Assembly: GCA_963807005.1 (NCBI GenBank)
Contig: CAWDZK010000006.1
Span: 1,054,001-1,118,000, forward strand
From: CAWDZK01 sp963807005
GTDB lineage: Bacteria; Actinomycetota; Actinomycetes; JACCUZ01
Direction: 5' to 3'
Length of the DNA: 64,000 nucleotides
The position numbers and the translations under genes were made by a program. Below are positions 17,186 through 26,241 of this stretch, in pieces. The first letter of the stretch is position 1. The number at the start of each line of letters is the position of its first letter. The notes beneath the pieces are model-generated. The model was not told the origin of the DNA. It was given only the letters and a program-made list of their open reading frames with translations, and did no database searches.

Positions 17186-18766
17186 ATGGCGTCGAGCGGT
17201 GTGAAGCTCTCCGACCTGATGGTGTCGATGTCGCTGGTCACCGATCTCGGGTTCGGCCAGCCGGCCGAGCACATGCTGCGCGCCTCCCGGATCGGCATGG
17301 CGCTGGGCAAGCGCCTAGGCCTCGACACGCCACAGCTGGCCACGCTCTACGACGTCGGGCTGCTCACCTACGTCGGCTGCCCGGTGTACGGCAACGAGGC
17401 CGCAATGCTCTTCGGCGACGACATCGACTTCCGGGCGCGCGCAGTCGAGGTGGACCTGGCCGGCTTCCCCGCCATGGTCTTCATGCTGCGCCGGGCCGGG
17501 TCGGGGACCTCCGCCCTCAACCGGGCGCGCCAGGCGGCCGCGCTCATGGCCAGCGGCGGCCGCGCCGTGGTCGAGCAGATGGCCAACCACTGCGCCGGCG
17601 CCGGTGCGCTGGCGCACCGGCTGGGCCTCAGCGCCGACGTACAGGCCGGGATCGAGCAGGCCTACGCCCGTTGGGACGGCCGGGGTGTGCCCGGCGACCT
17701 GGCCGGCGACGCGCTTGCGCTGTCTGCCCGGATCTCCCACGTGGCCGAGGCCTGCGAGGTCTTCCAGCGCGCTGCCGGGGTCGAGGCGGCGGTGGAAGTG
17801 GTCCGGGGGAGGAGCGGCACCCACTTCGACCCTGCAGTCGTCGAGGCCGTGCTGCGCGATCCCGAGGCGCTGTTCGTCGGGATCGACCGGGACGCGGTCC
17901 GGGAGGTCCTCGAGGCAGAGCCGGTCGAGCGGGCCGAGCTGACCGACGACGAGCTCGATCGCAGCCTGGAGGCGATCGGCGACTTCTGTGACCTGCGTTG
18001 CTCGTACTTCGCCGGGCACGCTCGCGGCACGGCCGAGCTGGCCGCCGCGGCCGGCGACCTGCTCCACCTCCCCGCCGCAGAAGCGAGCACGCTGCAGCGG
18101 GCGGCGCTCATCCACGACGTCGGCCGGTTCGGCGTACCCGGTGCGGTGTGGGACCGGCCCGGGCCGCTCGTCGGCAGCGACCTGGAGCGCATGCGCATGC
18201 ACGTCTACTACGTGGAGCGCATCTTCGACCGCCCCGAGCCGCTCCGCCAGGCTGCCCGGCTGGCCGCGACCCACCACGAGCGGCTGGACGGTTCCGGCTA
18301 CCACCGCGGGGTCCCCGGCTCGTTGCTCGACCCGTCGGCGCGGGTCCTCGCGGCGGCGGACGCGTACCACGCCATGACCCAGCGCCGCCCTTACCGGGAC
18401 GCCATGACCGACGCCGAGGCCGCCAGCCGGCTCCGGGGCGACGCGGAAGCCGGCCGGCTGGACCGCGACGCGACGGACGCCGTCCTCTCGGCGGCAGGCC
18501 ATCCGGCCGTCCGGCACCGGCCCGGCGCCCAAGGCGGCCTGGGTGGCCTCACCGCCCGGGAAGGAGAGGTGCTACGGCTGGTGGCGCAGGGGTTGCCGAA
18601 CAAGACGATCGCCCGGCGGCTGGGGATCAGCCCGAAGACCGTCGGCAACCACATCGAGCACGTCTACGCCAAGCTCGGCGTGTCCAACCGGGCGGCAGCT
18701 GCCATGAGCGCCATGGAGGCCGGTCTGGTGGGGGCGGCGACCACGACGACGTACGCTGCCGACTGA
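17186..18766 (+). CDS. Tandem HD-GYP-like protein with C-terminal LuxR-type HTH
   Basis: A 526-residue regulator. Residues about 20-235 look like a degenerate HD-GYP half (YDVGLLTYVG instead of HD, then ARWDGRGVPGDLAGD and GTHFDPAVVEAVL). Residues about 275-440 are a second copy with intact residues: ALIHDVGRFGVP and HHERLDGSGYHRGVPG. Residues about 455-520 are a LuxR/GerE HTH (LTAREGEVLRLVAQGLPNKTIARRLG). HD-GYP domains cleave cyclic dinucleotides, so this may link c-di-GMP to transcription in one chain. It shares the window with a GGDEF-EAL protein. ATG 17186 is divergent from the methyltransferase. Confidence 0.85.
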   Translation: MASSGVKLSDLMVSMSLVTDLGFGQPAEHMLRASRIGMALGKRLGLDTPQLATLYDVGLLTYVGCPVYGNEAAMLFGDDIDFRARAVEVDLAGFPAMVFMLRRAGSGTSALNRARQAAALMASGGRAVVEQMANHCAGAGALAHRLGLSADVQAGIEQAYARWDGRGVPGDLAGDALALSARISHVAEACEVFQRAAGVEAAVEVVRGRSGTHFDPAVVEAVLRDPEALFVGIDRDAVREVLEAEPVERAELTDDELDRSLEAIGDFCDLRCSYFAGHARGTAELAAAAGDLLHLPAAEASTLQRAALIHDVGRFGVPGAVWDRPGPLVGSDLERMRMHVYYVERIFDRPEPLRQAARLAATHHERLDGSGYHRGVPGSLLDPSARVLAAADAYHAMTQRRPYRDAMTDAEAASRLRGDAEAGRLDRDATDAVLSAAGHPAVRHRPGAQGGLGGLTAREGEVLRLVAQGLPNKTIARRLGISPKTVGNHIEHVYAKLGVSNRAAAAMSAMEAGLVGAATTTTYAAD

Positions 18767-18792
18767 CCGTCCGGGGACGGCTGTCCGGTCAG
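18763..18792. terminator. Weak hairpin between convergent genes
   Basis: CTGACCG (18763-18769) pairs with CGGTCAG (18786-18792), with further pairing inside (CCGTCC/GGACGG overlap). It starts in the stop region of the HD-LuxR gene and faces the convergent GAF-ANTAR gene. Confidence 0.35.
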
Positions 18793-18824
18793 CCCTCACC
18801 CCGGAGTTGTTGCCTCGACGGAAC

Positions 18825-19592
18825 TCACGGGCGGGACGTCGAGGTGGCTCCGGGCAGCACCAGACTCCCCTCGACGATGTCATGGGCCACGTCGGCGATC
18901 GCTCGCCGGTTTCCGTAGGCGAAGGCTCGGATGCGGACCATGGCCTCGTTGAGCGAGATGTCGTTGTCCACTCTGACCATGCCCTGTGCCTGGTAGATCT
19001 GGGCGCGCGAACCGAGAGCCGTCCGCAGGCCAGGGTCGATGAAGCTCATGTCGGCGGCTTCGCTGCTGTGCAGAAGGCTCTCGGTGGCGACCTCGGCGTA
19101 GGCCAGTGAAAGACCGAAGTCCTGTTCGTCGAGAACGCGGGGGCGGGAGTCATAGAGGTCGAGCACCCCGAGGCTGACCGCACCCACCTGGAGGGGGAAC
19201 GCGTAGACCGACAGCACCTCGTGCTCTTGAGCCGCGGAGCAGTAGCCCGGCCAGCGGGTCTCGGTCCCGAGGTTGCTGGAGTGCACGGGGCGCCCCGTGC
19301 GCAGGGCGTCGTGGCAGGGCCCTTCGCCGACGGTGAACTGCAGGTCGTCGACCGCGGCACTCTTGTGATCGGACTGCCCGACCACGGCCTGGGCGTGGGA
19401 GGGGCCGGACATCAGGTTGACGGCCGCTCCCATCGCGCCGAGGTCCGCCACGACCGTGCGGCAGAGCCGGTTGAGGACGCCGGTGGGCCCGAACTCTCCC
19501 GGGTACGACCGCGCCACTGCCATCGCTGAGAGGACCCTGGCCCGGAGGGCAACAGCCTGTTGGTCCTCGTCGCCGGTGCGAGGAACGATCAT
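18825..19592 (-). CDS. GAF-ANTAR regulator
   Basis: A 255-residue protein. Residues about 20-170 resemble a GAF sensor domain (VGEGPCHDALRTGRPVHSSNL is the typical signature). Residues about 180-245 form an ANTAR three-helix RNA-binding module (SRAQIYQAQGMVRVDNDISLNEAMVRIRAFA). ANTAR proteins act as antiterminators on paired hexaloop hairpins. ATG 19592 has a well-spaced GAGAGG; an upstream ATG 19649 would add 19 residues without a ribosome site. It is divergent from a second GAF-ANTAR gene 200 bp away. Confidence 0.85.
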   Translation of the reverse strand: MIVPRTGDEDQQAVALRARVLSAMAVARSYPGEFGPTGVLNRLCRTVVADLGAMGAAVNLMSGPSHAQAVVGQSDHKSAAVDDLQFTVGEGPCHDALRTGRPVHSSNLGTETRWPGYCSAAQEHEVLSVYAFPLQVGAVSLGVLDLYDSRPRVLDEQDFGLSLAYAEVATESLLHSSEAADMSFIDPGLRTALGSRAQIYQAQGMVRVDNDISLNEAMVRIRAFAYGNRRAIADVAHDIVEGSLVLPGATSTSRP

Positions 19593-19791
19593 GAGTGCCT
19601 CTCGGGGATCGCTGGGGGAGCTCCGGCGGGGCTTCTCAGCAGCGATCATGGTCACCGTACGCCCATTCCCGGGAGGCGGGGGCTGTCGCGCCGACGCCGA
19701 TCCCGCTCCCCGCTCCGGCGTACTGTGGCAGCACGTGTGAGCCCGGCCCAGACCCTGTCGGAGCGGCATCTCTCCGAACGAAGGGCCTGAG

Positions 19792-20547
19792 GTGATCTCC
19801 GTCGAACGTCTCTCGTCCGTGTTCGCGGACGTCTCGGATGCCCTGGTGTCCGACTTCGACCTGGTGGAGTTCCTGCACGACCTGACCATCCACGCGGCCA
19901 GCGTGAGTGGGGCCGCGTCGGTCGGTCTGCTCCTGACCGACCAGCACCGCTACCTGCACTACATGGCGGCGTCGAACGAGAACGCCAGGCTCCTGGAGCT
20001 GTTCCAGCTGCAGGCCGAGGAGGGTCCCTGCCTCGACTGCTTTCGGGGCGGCACTGCGGTGATCGACTCCGACCTGGCGCGGGCCCACGAGCGTTGGCCG
20101 CTGTTCGCTCCGAGGGCACGGGAGTACGGCTTCGGGTCGGTGCACGCCTTCCCGATGCGCGTCCGGGAGCACGGCATCGGCGCCTTGAGCATCTTCGGGA
20201 TTGAGGCACTGGCATTCGGGGCGAGCGAGGTCAGGCTGGTCCAGGCGCTGGCGGATATCGCCACCCTGGCGATCCTGCACGAGCCGACGCTGGGTCGCGG
20301 GGGCAGCTTGACCGAGCAGCTCCAGGCGGCCCTCAACGCCAGGATCGTGGTCGAGCAGGCCAAGGGCGCGCTGGCCCGACTCCGCGGGGTCGACGTCGAC
20401 GACGCCTTCGTGCTCCTGCGCACGTACGCACGCACCACTGGCCAGCGGCTCGGCGACGTGGCGCGAGCCTTGCTGGACGACCCTCAACGAGTCCCGGACC
20501 TCGCCCTTCGGTCGCGGAGCCGACAACCTGGCGTCGCCCGGTCCTGA
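19792..20547 (+). CDS. GAF-ANTAR regulator, divergent partner
   Basis: A 251-residue protein with a GAF domain (ASVGLLLTDQHRYLHYMAASNEN, AEEGPCLDCFRGGTAVIDSDL) and a classic ANTAR C-terminus (ARIVVEQAKGALARLRGVDVDDAFVLLRTYA near residues 185-215). The GTG start has AAGGG about 10 nt upstream. It resembles Streptomyces/Mycobacterium GAF-ANTAR proteins. It and the minus-strand neighbour are diverged, not recent duplicates, since their GAF sequences differ strongly. Their RNA targets are unknown. Confidence 0.88.
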   Translation: MISVERLSSVFADVSDALVSDFDLVEFLHDLTIHAASVSGAASVGLLLTDQHRYLHYMAASNENARLLELFQLQAEEGPCLDCFRGGTAVIDSDLARAHERWPLFAPRAREYGFGSVHAFPMRVREHGIGALSIFGIEALAFGASEVRLVQALADIATLAILHEPTLGRGGSLTEQLQAALNARIVVEQAKGALARLRGVDVDDAFVLLRTYARTTGQRLGDVARALLDDPQRVPDLALRSRSRQPGVARS

Positions 20548-20558
20548 CACCCGTCCCC

Positions 20559-20590
20559 GATGTCACGCGGACCGAGGTCCGCGTGACATC
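20559..20590. terminator. Bidirectional hairpin terminator
   Basis: GATGTCACGCGGACC (20559-20573) pairs perfectly with 20576-20590. It separates the GAF-ANTAR gene from the convergent MFS gene, whose stop codon (20589-20591) lies at the stem base. Confidence 0.85.
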
Positions 20591-22048
20591 AGATGTTCAA
20601 GTTCTGAACTGGCATGGGTGGCGGGCGGCGCGCAGCCGCAGTGGCTGCGGCGAGCATCGCAACCAGCATTCCCGCTATGGACGCCGCTACGTACCCACTC
20701 CGTGTCGGGAAGCCGGCGACCCCGGGATAGGCCGACAGGATCAGGCCACCCAGAGCACTGCCCATCGAGAAGCCGACACTGCGCACGACCTGGTTGACGC
20801 CCATCGCCTCGGCCGTCCCGCCGGAGGGCGTCACGGCAAGTATCTGCGCAGGCATCGCCGCCGAGAAGCCCCCGACGCCGACGCCGAGAACGGTCAGAGC
20901 CAGCACCGGCCCGACGACACTCGCCTGTCCGAGCAAGAGGACCGCAAACCCAGCCGCGACCAGCAGAGCACTTCCGGCGGCCAGTCGGTCGGCCCCGACC
21001 CGCGCAGCCAGCCGCGGGACTGCCCGCCCGGCCACGAAGCCTGCCGCCGAGAACGGCACCAGCACCAGACCGGCCTGAAACGTGTTCAGGCCGAATCCGT
21101 ACCCGGTCTCAGTCGGGGTCTGGGCATATCGGGTGGACAGGGTGAGCAACAGGTACATGCTGACACCCGACAGAAGCATCGTCGCGTTCGCGCGGGCCAC
21201 GACCGGCTGACGCAGGCTGGACAGGTCGACCAGCGGCGCCGTCGTCCGCCGTTCCACCACCACCCAGGTGGCCAGAAGGACGATGCCGGCACCGAGCAGG
21301 GCGCAGGCAAAGAGCCGGTCCCGCTGCCACAGGCTCTGATCGCTCACCGGGATCAGCACCGCGGCAAGCGCCGAACCGAGCAGCACCGCTCCACGGACAT
21401 CGACCCGCGCCTCCAGCCGGCCCGCCGGGGGCAAAGGGAGGACCGCACGCCGATGAGCAACGCGGCAGCGGTGACCGCCAGCCCCGCAGCGTAGGCCATG
21501 CGCGCGCCGCCCAGATCGGCAAGAGCGCCAGCCAAGGGGTAGCCGACACCCACTCCGGCGGTCGAGGCGACCGACAGCATCGCAATCACCTGTCCCGCCC
21601 TCAACCGAGAGAACGCATCCCGTGCGGCGGCCATGAGAAGCGCGGTCAGGCCCAGGCCGACGCCTTGGGCGGCGCGGCCCGCGAGGAGTAGCCAGAACGG
21701 GCCCGCCAGGACGGTGCACAGACTGCCGACCGTGGCGATGGTGAGCGCGCTGAGCGTGGTCGCTCTGCGTCGGACGCCCGAGCCCAGGCGGGCGAGCACC
21801 GGTGTCGCAACCGCGCCAGACAGCAGGGTGAGCGTGAGCGTCCATTGCGCCGCGGCCAGGGACACGTGGTAGGTGGCGGCCACTCGAGTGATCAGCGACG
21901 TACCGAGACTTCCGACAGCGGCCACGACCAGCGCCATGAACAGCAGCGCAGCCGCCAAGAGAGGATGGGGCTGCGCCCCAGCAGTGGAAGCGGACAGCGC
22001 ATCGCCCGCCCTGCGCGACTGCTCGTCGTTTGCGGGAGTGTCGTGCAT
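20589..22048 (-). pseudogene. MFS transporter gene (14-TM DHA2-like) with a frameshift
   Basis: The N-terminal half reads from ATG 22048 (strong AAGGAGG site): MHDTPANDEQ, then TM segments such as LLAAALLFMALVVAAVGSL, to ALLIGVR. The C-terminal half continues in another frame from VLPLPPAGRLEARVDVRGAV to QNLNI. The switch falls at about 21438-21446 and fits loss of one base. Joined, the halves give about 485 residues with the normal order of a DHA2-type drug exporter. Both halves look otherwise intact, so this is a recent mutation or a sequencing/assembly error. Confidence 0.8.
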
Positions 22049-22133
22049 CGAGCCTCCTCCTTCCCTGCTTGCAGCAGGGCCCAAGGGCCGGGCCGCTTGC
22101 ACGGAGAAGCATGCCTCGAGGGCGTCGCTGGCC

Positions 22134-22313
22134 CTATCTCGGCGCTTGGGACGTGACGAGGGTCGCGTAAAGGTCGGGCAGGAAGTTCTCGAGGTTCCCG
22201 ATCTCCTCGATGTGGTGCCTCACCCACGCGTCGATCCGCTTCTCCGGGAAGGCTCGCGAGTGGGCGACCCGATTGAGACCCCACGCGGCGACGCCACCGC
22301 GTGTCGAGCCTTC
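22134..22313 (-). pseudogene. Possible gene relic (C-terminal fragment, no start)
   Basis: A 59-codon open frame bounded by stops encodes a protein-like tail: VAHSRAFPEKRIDAW, HHIEEIGNLENFLPDLYATL, ending TSQAPR. It has no usable start and I do not recognise the family. It fills most of the 276 bp between the MFS gene and the membrane gene, and may be what is left of a regulator or enzyme. It could also be chance. Confidence 0.35.
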
Positions 22314-22324
22314 TCAACCGAGCG

Positions 22325-23011
22325 TCAGGTTTCGACATAGCCAGGGCCATCGTTGGACCCAGGACTCGGCGGGACGGGTAGCCCGCACGGGGTGCGTTGG
22401 CGTGCCGGGCTGCCGACCCGCCACCAGCGGGCGTCGGACAGCACGAGCGCTAGGCAGACCGCGGCCAGAGCAGCGACGGCCGTCCAGCCGATCGTGCTGG
22501 TGGTCCAGTCGCCATAACCCTTGTCGGCATAGGGAAACACTGGGAAGGCGCGGGCGAACGGGCGCGCCAGAGCCCAGAGTGCGGCGACCGGCACGATCGT
22601 GGCGGCGAACGCGATACCTGGTGTGCGCACCCCTGTGGATCGCCGCCAGGTGACCCACGACGCGCCGACCAGTCCACCGGCCAGGCCCTGGACCCATACG
22701 TCCCAGTGGTGACCGAAAAGGCTGTCCCGTGACCACCACACCGCCACGCTCCACACGCCCAGCAGGCCCGCGATCCCGGCCGTGCGGGCCGCCGTCCGCC
22801 ACCACAACGGACGGGGTAGTGCGTCGACGACTGAGCTCGCGGGTTCGTCGAAACACCACGCTACGGCCGCGGCCAGCAGCCCTACCGCGATGCCCTCCAG
22901 TGGCCACACGACCCACGGCCAGCTGCGTACTCCCTCCATCAGGATGCCCAGCAGCAGAGCTGCCGCAGCGAGTCGCCTCCACGGAAGCGAGTAGGCAGCG
23001 ACGCGGATCAT
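22325..23011 (-). CDS. Integral membrane protein, last gene of the ABC operon
   Basis: A 228-residue protein with five or six hydrophobic segments (AAAALLLGILMEGV, WPLEGIAVGLLAAAVAW, TAGIAGLLGVWSVAVWW, and two C-terminal). It starts 2 bp after the ABC permease stop on the same strand. It is probably a second membrane subunit or accessory of that transporter. No named family is recognised. The true frame is from ATG 23011; an upstream extension in the same frame is the antisense of the permease. Confidence 0.7.
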   Translation of the reverse strand: MIRVAAYSLPWRRLAAAALLLGILMEGVRSWPWVVWPLEGIAVGLLAAAVAWCFDEPASSVVDALPRPLWWRTAARTAGIAGLLGVWSVAVWWSRDSLFGHHWDVWVQGLAGGLVGASWVTWRRSTGVRTPGIAFAATIVPVAALWALARPFARAFPVFPYADKGYGDWTTSTIGWTAVAALAAVCLALVLSDARWWRVGSPARQRTPCGLPVPPSPGSNDGPGYVET

Positions 23012-23013
23012 GG

Positions 23014-23898
23014 CTACTGGGCGATGGGGTTGACGATGATGCTGTCGACTCCGAGGACGATGGAGAGCGCCGCGAAGACGGTCGCGGCGGCGGCGACGGC
23101 GATCATCGCCCTGCGGATCGGCGGCCGGTTCGACTCGGGGTCGTGGTGGACGGCGGCTAGCACCCCGAGGGCACACACCGCCGTGAGGTACAGCACCCAG
23201 AAGTAGGGCGACCCGGGCAGGTACCCGAAAGCGTCGTCGCCGCCCATCGCGTCGCCGTCGAGGCCGACGGGCGCGGCCCACTGGGTCCAAACCCAGACCA
23301 TCCGCCACGACATGGTTGAGCTGAAGATGCCCTGCATCAGGATCGTGACGATGATCATCGAGATCGACACGAGCGCGGCCATCCCGCGGAAACGCAGGTA
23401 GCGCGCGGCGACCAGGCCGAGCAGCGGGCCGCCGACAGCTGCCATCACGCTCTGCCCGAAGGTGAAGGCGAGCAGGTGAGCGTCCGATATCCCGTCATAG
23501 GCGTTGGGCATGTCGTAACCCTGGATCTGGAAGCCTGTCCACCCCACGATCCACAACAGCAGGCCGGCTGTTCCAGGGACTACCACCGCACCGGTCAGGG
23601 CCAGAGTGCGGTGACGTTCGTTGACCGCCGAGGCACCCGCGGCAGCGGCGAGCCGGTCGGAGCGGCGGACCATGCCGACCATGATGCCGATGCCGAAGAC
23701 GCCGACGCCCGCCGCGATGGCGAGCCCGAGCCAGAGAGCGCCGTACCGCTGGCCGTCCTGGTCGGGGAAGAGGAACTGCTGGGCGAAGGCCAGAAACGTC
23801 AGGGCCAGTCCGATCCAGAACAGCTTGCTGGTCACGTAGTTGCGGATCTCCTGCCTGGTCAGGGAGGCCAGCACTGGACCGGTGGTCACTGAGGTCAC
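23014..23898 (-). CDS. ABC transporter permease
   Basis: A 294-residue membrane protein with about six segments, of the ABC-2 type (IRNYVTSKLFWIGLALTFLAF at the start; VSISMIIVTILMQGIFSS mid-protein; C-terminal LSIVLGVDSIIVNPIAQ). GTG 23898 overlaps the ATPase stop by four bases, so it is its coupled partner. The cargo is unknown. Confidence 0.8.
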   Translation of the reverse strand: MTSVTTGPVLASLTRQEIRNYVTSKLFWIGLALTFLAFAQQFLFPDQDGQRYGALWLGLAIAAGVGVFGIGIMVGMVRRSDRLAAAAGASAVNERHRTLALTGAVVVPGTAGLLLWIVGWTGFQIQGYDMPNAYDGISDAHLLAFTFGQSVMAAVGGPLLGLVAARYLRFRGMAALVSISMIIVTILMQGIFSSTMSWRMVWVWTQWAAPVGLDGDAMGGDDAFGYLPGSPYFWVLYLTAVCALGVLAAVHHDPESNRPPIRRAMIAVAAAATVFAALSIVLGVDSIIVNPIAQ

Positions 23899-24758
23899 GG
23901 CGATACTCCTTCGGGGCGGCTGCTCCCGCGCAGAAGCAGGTAGGCGTCTTCGACGGACGGGTCGAGGGCCTGGGCATTGACTCCCGGGGTTCCTCCGACC
24001 GAATGAATCTGGCCCGTGCCGGTCTTCCAGGTGGCGACCGCGCCAGCACAGGCCTCCGGGGCTACATGGACCTGGCCGACCGCGGTGTTCAGCAGGTCAC
24101 GGACGGCACCGTCGAAGCGAACGGCGCCGTCATCGAGGACGATCACCCGGTCGCACAGCGCGGCGACGTCCTCGGTCTGGTGTGTCGATAGCAGCACGGT
24201 GCCGGGCAGCCCAGAGAGGATGCGGCGCAGGGACGCCCGCTGCTCGGGGTCCAGGCCGGTGGTCGGCTCGTCGAGCAGCAGCAGGTCGGGTGCCCCGATC
24301 AGTGCCTGGGCAACCGACAGTCGGCGACGCTGGCCCCCGGAAAGCTTGCGGATCTTCATCCTCCCACGCTCGGCGAGGCCGACCAGTTCCAGGACTCGTT
24401 GAACCTCAGTGGCACGGTGCTTGCTGTACTTCCACTCCTTGAGCACTGCGATGTAGTCGACGAAGCCTGCGGCCGTCATGCCGCTTGGGTAGTGCACCTC
24501 CTGTGGCAGGTAGCCGATACACCGCCTGGCGTCGACCCGCGCGGCATGCCCTGCTGTCACCTCGTGGCCTGCGATGGTGATACGCCCGGTCGTGGGGGGC
24601 AGCACGGTGGCGAGCAGTGACAGCATCGTGGTCTTACCGGCTCCGTTCGGCCCGAGCAGGCCGACCACGCCGGGCCGGAGTTCGAGATCGGTCGGCGTCA
24701 ACGCCTCGAGCCGGCCGTAGCGCTTGCTGACGCCTTCGAGCGTGGCCGTGGCGCTCAT
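23895..24758 (-). CDS. ABC transporter ATP-binding protein
   Basis: A 287-residue ATPase with Walker A LLGPNGAGKTTML, Q-loop YLPQEV, signature LSGGQRRRLSVAQ, Walker B LLLLDEPTTGLDP and switch STHQ. The C-terminal 70 residues form an extra domain (VHVAPEACAGAVATWKTG) as seen in drug or antimicrobial-peptide ABC-2 exporters. It overlaps the anti-sigma-like gene upstream by one base (TGATG) and the permease downstream by four. Confidence 0.9.
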   Translation of the reverse strand: MSATATLEGVSKRYGRLEALTPTDLELRPGVVGLLGPNGAGKTTMLSLLATVLPPTTGRITIAGHEVTAGHAARVDARRCIGYLPQEVHYPSGMTAAGFVDYIAVLKEWKYSKHRATEVQRVLELVGLAERGRMKIRKLSGGQRRRLSVAQALIGAPDLLLLDEPTTGLDPEQRASLRRILSGLPGTVLLSTHQTEDVAALCDRVIVLDDGAVRFDGAVRDLLNTAVGQVHVAPEACAGAVATWKTGTGQIHSVGGTPGVNAQALDPSVEDAYLLLRGSSRPEGVSP

Positions 24759-25582
24759 CAGCCCTCACCTCCCAACAGTCGGAACGAGGAGGAACGCAGC
24801 ACGAAGACGGCGGCCATCGCGACCGCGACCGCCATGCTCGCGACTTGAACCGCTGTCGCGGAGAGGTCGGTGACCTCGCCGGTGCGTTCGGCGCCCACCA
24901 CGACCACGACCCAGCACCCACTCGTCAGCCCGGCGGCGGTCCACGAGTTGAGCCAGCTGCGCAGCGCCAGCGCGAGCGACGTCAACGCCAGCGAGGGCAG
25001 CAGCCAGACGAACGCGAGGTTCGCCAGGCCCGGCACTGCCAGTCCGGCAACCAGAGTGGCCGGGATGGCGACGGCCAGGGTCGCGACCGTGCGCAGGATG
25101 GCGAGGCGGACCTTGTCGTACGGCGTTGCGCCCATGATGGCGCGCAACTGCTCGGTGGCATCGAAGGCAGCGATGACTGCAAACACCGGCGCGGTCGGTG
25201 CCAGCAGCCAGAAGATCTCGTCCTGGCGAGCCGGGACCAGTGCGGCGAGAAGGGCACAGATCAGCGCCGCGCCGACGGCCAGCGACCACGGCAGCACGAA
25301 CCCTTCGGACGCGGCGAGAATGATCAAGTCCTCCTCGGCCACTCCCAGGCGACGCAGCCAGCGCACGGACCGCGGCAGCCGGGGGCGCCGTACGTCGCTC
25401 ACGATGCCGGCCCACGCCGCGGCGGTCACCTGTTCCGGCGCCACCAAGCGCGCCGACCGCTGGCACCCGGCGCAGCCGGCGACGTGCCGGTCGATCGATG
25501 CCGTCGCGATGTCATCGAGACGCCCGTCGGCGTACGCCTGCCATGCCTCGGCGCTGACATGCCATTCGGACATGGTCACCAT
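24758..25582 (-). CDS. Zinc-finger anti-sigma-like membrane protein
   Basis: A 274-residue protein. The first 45 residues hold a ZAS-type zinc site (H near 33, then CAGC), followed by about 85 cytoplasmic residues and six hydrophobic segments. It overlaps the sigma gene stop by 7 nt (start ATG 25582; ATG 25573 is also usable). The position and zinc motif fit a membrane anti-sigma factor holding the ECF sigma. The large six-helix part is more than most anti-sigmas have and may also serve the ABC transporter as a membrane subunit. Confidence 0.75.
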   Translation of the reverse strand: MVTMSEWHVSAEAWQAYADGRLDDIATASIDRHVAGCAGCQRSARLVAPEQVTAAAWAGIVSDVRRPRLPRSVRWLRRLGVAEEDLIILAASEGFVLPWSLAVGAALICALLAALVPARQDEIFWLLAPTAPVFAVIAAFDATEQLRAIMGATPYDKVRLAILRTVATLAVAIPATLVAGLAVPGLANLAFVWLLPSLALTSLALALRSWLNSWTAAGLTSGCWVVVVVGAERTGEVTDLSATAVQVASMAVAVAMAAVFVLRSSSFRLLGGEG

Positions 25583-26130
25583 CCCTCCACCTGGATCAGC
25601 TGGCCACGCAGCCGCTGCTTGGCCAGCCGTACACGCGACTTGACCGTCCCTTCGGGAATGCCGAGTAGTAAGGCCGCCTCCCTGGCGGTCAGCCCGTCGA
25701 TGACGGTCAGCTGGAGTGCTTGCCGCATCTCGGGCGAGAGCGTGCGCAGCGCGTCACCCACCGAACCGTTCTCGACAGCGAGCAGCAACTGATCCTCAGC
25801 GCTTGCCACGACCGGGGAGATCTCTGCGATCGTCTCGGCCGCTACCGGGGTCGGCGCCGTCTTGCGCATCTCGCTGATCAGCCGGCGGATCGCAATCCCC
25901 CACAACCAAGCGCCCACGTCGCCGCGGCCCCCGTAGCCGCCAGGCTTCTTCCACACCGCGACGAACGTGTCCTGCAACGCCCCAGACACCAGCTCGTCGG
26001 ACGAACAGCGACGCTGCAGCCGAAGCGTCAGCCAGGCCGAGTGCCGGTCGAACAACTCACGGAGCGCCGCCTCGTCACGATCCGCCACGCGCACCAGCAG
26101 TGAGGCGTCGGAGTCGGCGGTTTGCTCCAT
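25576..26130 (-). CDS. ECF-family RNA polymerase sigma factor
   Basis: About 184 residues with region 2 (LFDRHSAWLTLRLQRRC, ALQDTFVAVWKKPGGY, GAWLWGIAIRRLISEMRK) and region 4 (LSPEMRQALQLTVIDGLTAREAALLLGIPEGTVKSRVRLAKQRL). It heads an operon with an anti-sigma-like protein, ABC ATPase, permease and membrane protein, an arrangement typical of cell-envelope or drug-stress modules that drive their own operon. ATG 26130 is preferred; GTG 26136 is in frame. No ribosome site is evident, so the mRNA could be leaderless. Confidence 0.88.
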   Translation of the reverse strand: MEQTADSDASLLVRVADRDEAALRELFDRHSAWLTLRLQRRCSSDELVSGALQDTFVAVWKKPGGYGGRGDVGAWLWGIAIRRLISEMRKTAPTPVAAETIAEISPVVASAEDQLLLAVENGSVGDALRTLSPEMRQALQLTVIDGLTAREAALLLGIPEGTVKSRVRLAKQRLRGQLIQVEGW

Positions 26131-26241
26131 ACCCACAATGTCTCGCGCTGAGGGCCGCGCGGATCACATGTTGGGCGCTCAATTTGCTGACATCCCGTCG
26201 CGCCGGCCGCAGCCGACCCCAAGCCGATCAACGACAGCTGA

